Of a DNA stretch of 6,300 nucleotides, positions 1 through 5,285 are shown piece by piece. The DNA comes from JBOGZI01 sp050697275 (lineage in GTDB: Bacteria; Actinomycetota; Thermoleophilia; Solirubrobacterales; 70-9). Both the position numbers and the translations under genes were made by a program. Where the stretch lies: NCBI GenBank assembly GCA_050697275.1, contig JBOGZI010000171.1, positions 1 through 6,300 of the forward strand, read 5' to 3'. The notes under the pieces are model-generated. The model did no database searches. It had not been told where the DNA came from and saw only the letters and a program-made list of their open reading frames with translations. Positions within the stretch are counted from its first letter, which is position 1. Each line of letters begins with the position of its first letter.

Positions 1-2486
1 TGGGCAAGTACCACCCGCACGGCGACTCGGCGATCTACGAGACGCTGGTGCGGATGGCGCAGGAGTTCTCCCTGCGCTACCCGCTGGTCGACGGCCAGGG
101 CAACTTCGGCTCGATCGACGACGACCCGCCGGCCGCGATGCGCTACACCGAGGCGCGGCTCGGCCCCCTCGCGACCGAGATGCTCCGCGACATCGACGCG
201 GACACGGTCGACTTCGGTCCGAACTACGACGAGTCGACCCGGGAGCCGCTGCTCCTCCCCGCGCGCTTCCCGAACCTGCTGGTCAATGGCGCCGCCGGGA
301 TCGCGGTCGGGATGGCGACCAACATCCCGCCGCACAACCTGCGCGAGGTGATCGGTGCGGTCAACGCCTTCATCGACGACCCCGAGATCGACCTCAAGGG
401 GCTGATGAAGAACGTCAAGGGGCCGGACTTCCCCGGCGGCGGCACGATCATGGGCCTGGAGGGGATCCGCGACGCCTACGCCTCGGGCCGAGGCTCGATC
501 AAGATCCGCGCCAAGGCGCACGTCGAGCCGCTCAAGGGGGGCAAGGAGGCGATCGTCGTCACCGAGCTCCCCTACATGGTCAAGAAGGGCGGCGAGGGCG
601 GCCTGATCACCAAGATCGCCGACCTCGTGCGCGAGAAGAAGATCACCGGGATCTCCGACCTGCGCGACGAGTCCGACCGCTCCGGAATGCGCCTCGTGAT
701 CGAGCTGAAGCGCGGCGCCGACCCGCCGCCGGTCGTGCTCAACCAGCTCTACAAGCGCACCGCGATGCAGCAGAGCTTCGGGATCAACATGGTCGCGCTG
801 GTCGACGGCGTCCCCAAGACGCTGAGCCTGCTCGAGCTGATCCGCGAATACGTCGGCCACCAGAAGGAGGTGATCACCCGGCGTACCCAGCACCAGCTCG
901 CCCGGGCCGAGGCGCGCGCCCACATCCTCGAGGGGCTGCTGGTCGCACTCGACAAGCTCGACGCGGTGATCAAGCTGATCCGGGGCTCGGCGGACCCCGA
1001 CGTCGCCCGCGACGGGCTGATCGACAAGTTCGGGCTCACCCGCCCACAGGCCCAGGCGATCCTCGACATGCGGCTGCAGCGCCTCACCGCGCTCGAGGCC
1101 GACAAGATCAAGCAGGAGCACACCGAGCTGCTCAAGCGGATCAAGAAGCTGCGGGCGATCCTCGCCGACGAGGTCAAGGTGCTGGCGTTGATCAAGGAGG
1201 AGCTGGCCGAGGTCGACGAGCGCTACGGGGACGTGCGCCGCACCGAGATCAGTGCCGCCGAGGGGGAGCTCGACATCGAGGACGTGATCGCCGACCAGCA
1301 GATGGTCGTCTCGCTCACCGCCTCCGGCTACGCGAAGCGCCTTCCCCTGGCGACCTACCGCCAGCAGCGCCGCGGCGGCCGCGGGGTGATGGGGATGAAC
1401 ATGAAGGAGGGCGACTACATCGAGCACCTCCACGTCTGCTCGACCCACGACTACCTGCTCTTCTTCACCAACAAGGGCAAGGTCTACCGCCTCAAGGTCT
1501 ACGAGCTGCCCGAGGGGGCCAGGACGGCGAAGGGCAGGGCGCTGGTCAACGTGCTGCCGCTCGCCGACAAGGAGCGGGTGATGGCGGTGATCCCGACCCG
1601 CGACTTCTCCGAGGGCAAGTACCTGGTCTTCGCGACCAAGAACGGGATGATCAAGAAGACGCTGTTCAAGGACTACGACACCAACATCAAGGCCGCCGGC
1701 CTGGTCGCGATCAAGATCCGCAAGGGCGACGAGCTCGTCCAGGTCCGCCAGACCTCGGGCAAGGAGGACATCATCATGGTCTCCAAATCCGGTCACGCCG
1801 CCCGCTTCAACGAGAAGCTGGCGCGGCCGATGGGCAGGGGCACCTCCGGGGTGAAGGGGATGAACGTCTCCGACAAGGGCAACCAGGTCCTCCAGCTCGC
1901 CGTCGCGCGCGACGAGGACGAACTGCTCGTGGTCACCGAGAACGGCTACGGCAAGCGCGCCCCGATGTCCGAGTACCCCGTCAAGGGCCGCGGCACCAAG
2001 GGAGTGCTGACGATCAAGTTGACCACCAAGAAGGGAGCGCTGGCGGGCGCCCTGATCGTCCGCGAGCACCAGGAGATCATCTTCATCTCCCAGCACGGCA
2101 TGGTGCAGAGGACGGCCGTCAAGGGGATCTCGCGGATGGGGCGGGCCACCCAGGGGGTCAGGGTGATGAACCTGAAGTCGGCCGATCGGGTGAGCGCCGT
2201 GGCGCTGGTGGTCGAGTCGGCGAACGGCGACGGCGACGGGGCGAGCGCCGAGACGCTGGAGGAGGGCGCGCCGTCGGCCAAGGACGTGGAGCGCGAGGCA
2301 GCAGCCGCCGAGGCCGCCGGGGACGGCAAGGCGAAGGTGACCGCGAAGAAGAAGCCCGCCGCGAAGAAGAAGGCCGCCGCGAGGACCCGCTCCTCGGGCG
2401 GCTCAGCGAGCAAACGAGCTAAGCCCGCGGCGAAGAAGAAGGCCGCCGCGAAGAGGAAGCCCGCGGCGAGGAAGCGCAAGCGCTAG
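1..2486 (+). CDS. gyrA: DNA gyrase subunit A, 5'-truncated by the window edge
   Basis: GyrA is the breakage-reunion subunit of the A2B2 gyrase that introduces negative supercoils using ATP. The first full codon is at 3 and matches E. coli Gly75, so about 74 N-terminal residues lie outside; 827 residues are visible. Motifs in order are GKYHPHGDS at 3-29, the catalytic tyrosine of AAMRYTE at 144-146 (E. coli Tyr122, reached with no indel), FPNLLVNGAAGIAVGMATN, and the tower/coiled-coil region. An intact GyrA box QRRGGRG lies at 1365-1385. The six-bladed DNA-wrapping domain follows, with blade motifs such as GRGVMGMN, TSGVKGMNV and TQGVRVMNL. The GyrA box argues for gyrase rather than topoisomerase IV ParC. 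After the last blade (about 2219) comes an 88-residue tail, acidic first, then strongly basic. The stop at 2484-2486 overlaps the stop of the convergent HNH gene. The start and promoter are outside the window; gyrB usually lies upstream in related genomes. Identification is very secure. Confidence 0.98.
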   Translation, partial: GKYHPHGDSAIYETLVRMAQEFSLRYPLVDGQGNFGSIDDDPPAAMRYTEARLGPLATEMLRDIDADTVDFGPNYDESTREPLLLPARFPNLLVNGAAGIAVGMATNIPPHNLREVIGAVNAFIDDPEIDLKGLMKNVKGPDFPGGGTIMGLEGIRDAYASGRGSIKIRAKAHVEPLKGGKEAIVVTELPYMVKKGGEGGLITKIADLVREKKITGISDLRDESDRSGMRLVIELKRGADPPPVVLNQLYKRTAMQQSFGINMVALVDGVPKTLSLLELIREYVGHQKEVITRRTQHQLARAEARAHILEGLLVALDKLDAVIKLIRGSADPDVARDGLIDKFGLTRPQAQAILDMRLQRLTALEADKIKQEHTELLKRIKKLRAILADEVKVLALIKEELAEVDERYGDVRRTEISAAEGELDIEDVIADQQMVVSLTASGYAKRLPLATYRQQRRGGRGVMGMNMKEGDYIEHLHVCSTHDYLLFFTNKGKVYRLKVYELPEGARTAKGRALVNVLPLADKERVMAVIPTRDFSEGKYLVFATKNGMIKKTLFKDYDTNIKAAGLVAIKIRKGDELVQVRQTSGKEDIIMVSKSGHAARFNEKLARPMGRGTSGVKGMNVSDKGNQVLQLAVARDEDELLVVTENGYGKRAPMSEYPVKGRGTKGVLTIKLTTKKGALAGALIVREHQEIIFISQHGMVQRTAVKGISRMGRATQGVRVMNLKSADRVSAVALVVESANGDGDGASAETLEEGAPSAKDVEREAAAAEAAGDGKAKVTAKKKPAAKKKAAARTRSSGGSASKRAKPAAKKKAAAKRKPAARKRKR
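3..98 (+). other. GyrA quinolone-resistance-determining region (visible part)
   Basis: This stretch corresponds to E. coli GyrA residues 75-106. The residue at the Ser83 position is serine (TCG at 27-29). The residue at the Asp87 position is glutamate (GAG at 39-41), as in several Gram-positive gyrases such as that of Staphylococcus aureus. Both acidic/serine contacts for the water-metal ion bridge to fluoroquinolones are therefore present, and no classical resistance substitution is visible. GyrB and the missing first residues cannot be judged. Confidence 0.85.
2361..2451 (+). repeat. Internal repeat encoding the Lys/Ala-rich tail of GyrA
   Basis: A 22-base sequence at 2361-2382 recurs exactly at 2430-2451, in the same reading frame, encoding AKKKAAA. 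A diverged copy at 2343-2360 encodes AKKKPA, and further variants (KRKPAA) reach the stop codon. The repeats build a basic, histone-H1-like segment covering 2328-2483: of 52 residues, 24 are Lys or Arg, 16 are Ala and none is acidic. Such repeats can change copy number by slippage, so length differences between strains would be expected. Confidence 0.85.
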
Positions 2487-3118
2487 GCCGTGACCAGGTA
2501 CTGCTCCCAGGCCCGCGGGGTCCTGGGTGCCGCGATCCGGATGAAGACGGTCGGCCCGGGCGGCCGGGGGTGCCGCTTCGGGTGCATCCTCACCTCGCGG
2601 GGAAGCCGGTTCCCCTTCTTGCGGTTGCAGGGCGCGCAGGAGGCGACGATGTTCTCCCAGACGGACTCGCCGCCGCGGCTTCGGGGGATGACGTGGTCGA
2701 CCGTGAGGCTCGGCCGGCTGCTGCCGCAGTACTGACAGGTCCACTCGTCACGGGCGAGGACGGCCTTGCGGGTGATGCGGCGGCGGTGGATGTCCCGGGG
2801 GACGCGCACGAAGGTGATCAGCCGGATCACCTCGGGACGGTCGAGCCGCATCGTCTCGGAGCGCAGCACCCCGTCGCCGTGCTCGAGCACCTCGGCCTTC
2901 TCCTTGAGGATCAGGACCAGCGCGCGGCGCACCGTGCAGACGTTGAGCGGCTCGTAGCTCGCGTTGAGGACCAGCACCCGCCCGCGCGTCAGGCGCCGGG
3001 CGGCGGCTACCGCAATCTCCGCATCCACCTCCCCGTTCTGGGAGGGCAGATGGCCATTCGTCGACCCGCGGCCGTTGACCGGCGCGGCTGCGCGCTTGGG
3101 GACCGCCCCTTTGCCCAT
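2483..3118 (-). CDS. HNH endonuclease family protein
   Basis: This 211-residue protein has an actinobacterial-type HNH fold. Residues 1-40 are low-complexity and probably disordered. Residues 45-110 form a conserved N-terminal region (RVLVLNASYEPLNVCTVRRA, then LKEKAEVLE). Residues 121-170 are the HNH core: zinc-binding CQYC (Cys128, Cys131) and CAPC (Cys161, Cys164), the general-base-type DH at 141-142, Asn156, and Asn165 in the CNRKKGN motif. All metal-site residues are present, so it should be able to bind zinc and probably nick or cut DNA. It resembles standalone chromosomal HNH proteins rather than an intron or restriction component; no methylase is nearby. The ATG at 3116-3118 is the only usable start before an in-frame stop upstream. 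It has no Shine-Dalgarno, but a promoter sits close in front, suggesting a near-leaderless mRNA. The gene lies 41 bases after pheA and its stop overlaps that of gyrA. The cellular role is unknown. Confidence 0.9.
   Translation of the reverse strand: MGKGAVPKRAAAPVNGRGSTNGHLPSQNGEVDAEIAVAAARRLTRGRVLVLNASYEPLNVCTVRRALVLILKEKAEVLEHGDGVLRSETMRLDRPEVIRLITFVRVPRDIHRRRITRKAVLARDEWTCQYCGSSRPSLTVDHVIPRSRGGESVWENIVASCAPCNRKKGNRLPREVRMHPKRHPRPPGPTVFIRIAAPRTPRAWEQYLVTA
2506..2527 (+). terminator. Possible gyrA transcript-end hairpin without a U-tract
   Basis: CCCAGG at 2506-2511 pairs with CCTGGG at 2522-2527. The inner CCC (2512-2514) can pair with GGG (2518-2520), leaving T2521 as a bulge and a three-base loop, so the stem is about nine G/C-rich pairs. 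It begins 20 bases after the gyrA stop, but no run of T follows on the + strand. Actinobacteria often show terminator hairpins lacking a U-tract, so a termination role is possible. The stretch also codes for the C-terminus of the convergent HNH protein, and the pairing may be a by-product of GC-rich codons. Confidence 0.28.
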
Positions 3119-3128
3119 GTCCCGGGCA

Positions 3129-3155
3129 AGGATAAAGGAGCGCTCGCCCCGTCAA
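3129..3155 (-). promoter_or_regulatory. Candidate housekeeping-sigma promoter for the HNH gene
   Basis: On the minus strand, TTGACG (3155-3150) is followed after 15 bases by TATCCT (3134-3129), then 10 bases, then the ATG of the HNH gene. TTGACG matches the -35 consensus in five of six positions and TATCCT fits the TAnnnT pattern. The spacer is two bases short of ideal. Transcription would start about 3-4 bases before the ATG, which explains the lack of a ribosome-binding site. The -35 lies just after the pheA stop. An 8-bp palindrome GAGCGCTC (3138-3145) sits in the spacer. Confidence 0.5.
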
Positions 3156-3159
3156 GGGC

Positions 3160-4032
3160 CTAGGGCGCCGACCCGCCGGGCACCCCTTGCTGGGGCCCGG
3201 TCGGATAACTGCCCAGCAGGCGCACGCTCTCGGCCTTGGTCCGGAGCGTCTCGACCGCCTCGCCGACCCGGTTCTCGCTCACCGCGCCCTCGATATCGAG
3301 GAAGAACATGTAGCGGCCGAGGCCGCGCCGCAGGGGACGTGACTCGATCCGGATCAGGTTCACCTCCCGGTCGGAGAAGGCCTTGAGCGCCTCGACCAGG
3401 GCGCCGGGCCGGTCCTCCCCGAGCTCCGAGAAGACCAGCGAGGTGCGCCACGGCCCCTCCCCCTCCGCCTCGGTGCCGGCGGGCGCCACCCAGACGAAGC
3501 GGGTGACGTTGTCGGGGGCGTCCTCGACGCCGTCCTCGAGCACGGCGCAGCCGTAGAGCTCCGCGGCGGAGGCGGCCCCGAGGGCCGCCCAGGGCTCCTG
3601 GTGCTCGCTGACCAGGCGCACCGCCTCCGCGGTGCTCGCCGCCGCCCTCACCTCAGCGCCAGGCAGCCGCTCGCGGATGAAGTGGGCGCACTGTGCGCTC
3701 GCCTGCGGGTGGGAGAGGACCACCTCGATCTCGTCCAGGGAGAGGGGCTCCCTTGCGATCAGGCAGTGGCGGATCGGCAGGTCGTGCTCCCCGACCAGGG
3801 TGACGCCGTCGGCGTCGAAGGCGAGCGTGTCGAGGGTGGCACTGACCGCACCCTCGATCGAGTTCTCGAAGGGGACGAGGGCACGGTCGGCCTCGCTCGC
3901 CTGGACCGAGATGATCGCCGCGTAGACCGACGGCTGGGGAACGGCGTCGACCTCGGCGCCGCCGACCGCCTCGCGCAGAGCGTCCTCGGTGAAGGTGCCT
4001 CGGGGTCCGAGGTAGGCGACCCGCAGGCTCAC
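3160..4032 (-). CDS. pheA: Prephenate dehydratase, monofunctional, with ACT domain
   Basis: It converts prephenate to phenylpyruvate, releasing water and CO2, the committed step to L-phenylalanine in the cytoplasm. The 290-residue length fits monofunctional enzymes, and there is no chorismate mutase domain in front. The catalytic domain spans about residues 3-183: YLGPRGTFTEDA (7-18), PFENSIEG (54-61), SHPQA (107-111), and the signature NVTRF (175-179) with the catalytic Thr177. The ACT regulatory domain covers about 196-275 and carries both phenylalanine-binding motifs, GALV (210-213) and ESRP (230-233), so feedback inhibition by phenylalanine is expected. The start is GTG at 4032-4030, the usual few residues before the first beta strand. 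It overlaps the stop of the upstream membrane-protein gene as GTGA, and no clear Shine-Dalgarno is seen, so translation is probably coupled. A Gly/Pro-rich tail of about 14 residues ends the protein. Identification is secure. Confidence 0.97.
   Translation of the reverse strand: MSLRVAYLGPRGTFTEDALREAVGGAEVDAVPQPSVYAAIISVQASEADRALVPFENSIEGAVSATLDTLAFDADGVTLVGEHDLPIRHCLIAREPLSLDEIEVVLSHPQASAQCAHFIRERLPGAEVRAAASTAEAVRLVSEHQEPWAALGAASAAELYGCAVLEDGVEDAPDNVTRFVWVAPAGTEAEGEGPWRTSLVFSELGEDRPGALVEALKAFSDREVNLIRIESRPLRRGLGRYMFFLDIEGAVSENRVGEAVETLRTKAESVRLLGSYPTGPQQGVPGGSAP
4029..4032 (-). other. GTGA stop/start overlap coupling the membrane-protein gene to pheA
   Basis: Read on the minus strand, the four bases are GTGA: GTG (4032-4030) starts pheA and TGA (4031-4029) ends the upstream gene. 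Upstream bases (CTCCGCGACCGA) give no good Shine-Dalgarno. Termination-reinitiation by the same ribosome is the likely way pheA is translated, tying its level to that of the membrane protein. Confidence 0.85.
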
Positions 4033-5129
4033 TCGGTCGCGGAGCCGAAGATGACCGTGTAGGAGGCCTGGTTGTTGTCCGTCACCTGCTCGCCTGGCAC
4101 CGGCTCGACCAGCACCTCCACCTGGACCTCGGTGCCGGGCTGAGGCAGGGTGGAGATCGGAAGGGCCACCGAGCCCGACTCGCCGGGGGCCAGCTCCTCG
4201 ATCGTCTTGGCGAGCTCCTCGCCGTTCAGGGTCACCACCACCCTGATCCCGCCCTCGTCGGCCTCGCCCTGGTTCTGCACCGACACCTCGACCTCGCGGG
4301 CGTCGTCGGGAACCTCGGTCGTCGCGTCCGGGCTCAGGGTGACGTCGCCGACGTCGACCTGCTCGAGGCCGAGGCCACGCGTACCGGAGACCTCCTCGCC
4401 GCCGGTGACCCCGGAGAGCTTCTCGACGATCGTGGTCTGGTCGAGGTACTCCGTCGCCTCCGGCCCCTCCGGCATGAAGTTGCCCGCCGGCAGGCTGGGA
4501 GCCTCGACGCCCTCGTCCTCGAGCACGGCGGTGATCTCCGGCGAGCCGACCTGGCCCCAGAGGATGTCGCTGGCGTAGAGCGAGCCCATCTGGGCGGTGA
4601 TCGCCTCGGTCGCGTCGGCGGTCTCGCGGTCCGCGGTCGCCCGCCCGACGTTCTCGGCCATCACCTGGAGGGCATCGCGGCGAAGCTTGAGCGAGAGGGT
4701 GACCGCGCTCTGGGCCTCCCTCATCTGATCCGGCGTGCCGATGTTCTCCGCTCGGTCGAGCAGCGACTGCGACGCGCCGCGCAGGCTGCTGATGCTCTGC
4801 TCGAACTCCTGCTCGGTGGCCCCACCCGGGCTGTCGACCAGGTCGAAGAACTCCGAGCCGCGCTGCTCGGACTCCTGCATGATCGTGCTCACGTCCTGGG
4901 CGTAGTTGCGCAGCGCCCGGTCCGACCTGGCCTCGAGGCAGCCGCGCACCCCGAGGACGAGGAGGATCAGGAAGCCGATCCCGACGCCGACCGCGATCAG
5001 CCGGCGGATCAGGAACTGCTGGCGCCGCCGCTCCGCCCCGCCGAAGCGGCGGCGGGGCGCCTCCGGCTCCTCCGGGAAGGGCGGCGGCTGCCGCTGAGAC
5101 TGCTCTTGCTCTTCGTCCAGGAACGCCAC
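4029..5129 (-). CDS. Single-pass membrane protein with CARDB-like extracytoplasmic domain
   Basis: I do not recognise a named family for this 366-residue protein. Residues 1-42 are a polar tail rich in Pro, Glu and Arg (RRRF, ERRRQQ). Residues 43-61 form one strongly hydrophobic helix (LIAVGVGIGFLILLVLGV). By the positive-inside rule the N-terminus is cytoplasmic and the rest is outside. Residues 65-200 are predicted mostly helical and charged. Residues 258-362 are beta-rich and carry CARDB/Ig-like features: VSVQNQGEADEGG, LAPGESGSV and a closing DNNQASYTV. Such domains usually mediate adhesion or protein contact. Cys64 follows the helix, but there is no lipobox or cleavable signal peptide. 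The start is GTG 5129-5127 (AFLDEEQEQ follows). The open frame continues upstream, but only as antisense to the divergent kinase gene, with no better start near. No Shine-Dalgarno precedes it. Its stop overlaps the pheA start by four bases, so both probably share one mRNA. Confidence 0.82.
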   Translation of the reverse strand: MAFLDEEQEQSQRQPPPFPEEPEAPRRRFGGAERRRQQFLIRRLIAVGVGIGFLILLVLGVRGCLEARSDRALRNYAQDVSTIMQESEQRGSEFFDLVDSPGGATEQEFEQSISSLRGASQSLLDRAENIGTPDQMREAQSAVTLSLKLRRDALQVMAENVGRATADRETADATEAITAQMGSLYASDILWGQVGSPEITAVLEDEGVEAPSLPAGNFMPEGPEATEYLDQTTIVEKLSGVTGGEEVSGTRGLGLEQVDVGDVTLSPDATTEVPDDAREVEVSVQNQGEADEGGIRVVVTLNGEELAKTIEELAPGESGSVALPISTLPQPGTEVQVEVLVEPVPGEQVTDNNQASYTVIFGSATE

Positions 5130-5138
5130 GAGGCGGTC

Positions 5139-5144
5139 AGTATG
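5139..5144 (-). promoter_or_regulatory. Weak -10-like element before the membrane-protein/pheA operon
   Basis: On the minus strand CATACT (5144-5139) matches the -10 consensus TATAAT at four of six positions. It ends nine bases before the GTG start at 5129, almost the same spacing as in the HNH gene. No convincing -35 is seen 16-18 bases upstream (GTCGCG or TCGCGC). If real, the transcript would be nearly leaderless, which would fit the missing ribosome-binding site. Confidence 0.3.
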
Positions 5145-5180
5145 AAGGGGCGGGCGAGACCGCGCGACGTTGGTGGGTCC

Positions 5181-5198
5181 CGCCCTGCACGCAGGGCG
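5181..5198. promoter_or_regulatory. Interrupted palindrome in the divergent intergenic region; possible operator
   Basis: CGCCCTGC (5181-5188), two bases AC, then GCAGGGCG (5191-5198) form a perfect inverted repeat with 8-bp arms. It lies within the 156-bp gap between the divergent membrane-protein gene and kinase gene, 51 bp before the former's GTG and 87 bp before the kinase ATG. Its size and symmetry fit a dimeric regulator site. A transcribed hairpin with a CACG loop is the alternative. A second short palindrome, CGCCGGCG, follows at 5197-5204. Nothing else in the gap is clear apart from the AGGAGG at 5250. Confidence 0.45.
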
Positions 5199-5249
5199 CC
5201 GGCGGGGTGGGCGCGAGGTTGGCTGCGCCTGACACGCGCCCGGCCCGGC

Positions 5250-5255
5250 AGGAGG
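5250..5255 (+). promoter_or_regulatory. AGGAGG Shine-Dalgarno-like site upstream of the kinase
   Basis: AGGAGG is a perfect anti-SD match. It lies 12 bases before an in-frame GTG at 5268 and 30 bases before the ATG at 5286. The first spacing is long but tolerable, so this site is the main argument for a six-residue N-terminal extension (ESGVA before the Met). The ATG at 5286 has only GGGG (5277-5280) in front of it. Confidence 0.4.
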
Positions 5256-5285
5256 CGGGTCGTCCGCGTGGAATCTGGGGTGGCC

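Noticed and set aside
1946..2479. 177-residue minus-strand open frame under the end of gyrA
   Set aside because: Its Phe/Ala-rich 'hydrophobic' stretches are the reverse of the AAG/GCC tail repeat of gyrA. No ribosome-binding site and no family resemblance.
3138..3145. GAGCGCTC palindrome as a pheA terminator
   Set aside because: The 8-bp palindrome has no room for a loop, so it cannot form a stable hairpin; it is better viewed as a possible operator in the promoter spacer.
2748..3155. Minus-strand 135-residue frame overlapping the HNH gene in another frame
   Set aside because: It covers the same bases as the HNH N-terminal half and encodes Arg/Pro/Gly-rich low-complexity sequence; the HNH frame has conserved zinc-site motifs.
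2570..3163. 197-residue plus-strand open frame opposite the HNH gene
   Set aside because: It is the mirror of the well-supported HNH coding sequence and is Ala/Asp/Arg/Gly-rich with no motif.
3182..3195. CCCC...GGGG pairing near the end of pheA as a terminator
   Set aside because: The stem is only about four pairs, lies within the coding sequence and has no T-tract on the minus strand; a promoter for the next gene follows instead.
5229..5234. CTGACA as a -35 box for the kinase
   Set aside because: It matches five of six consensus bases, but no -10-like sequence lies 16-18 bases downstream (the region is GGAGGCGG).
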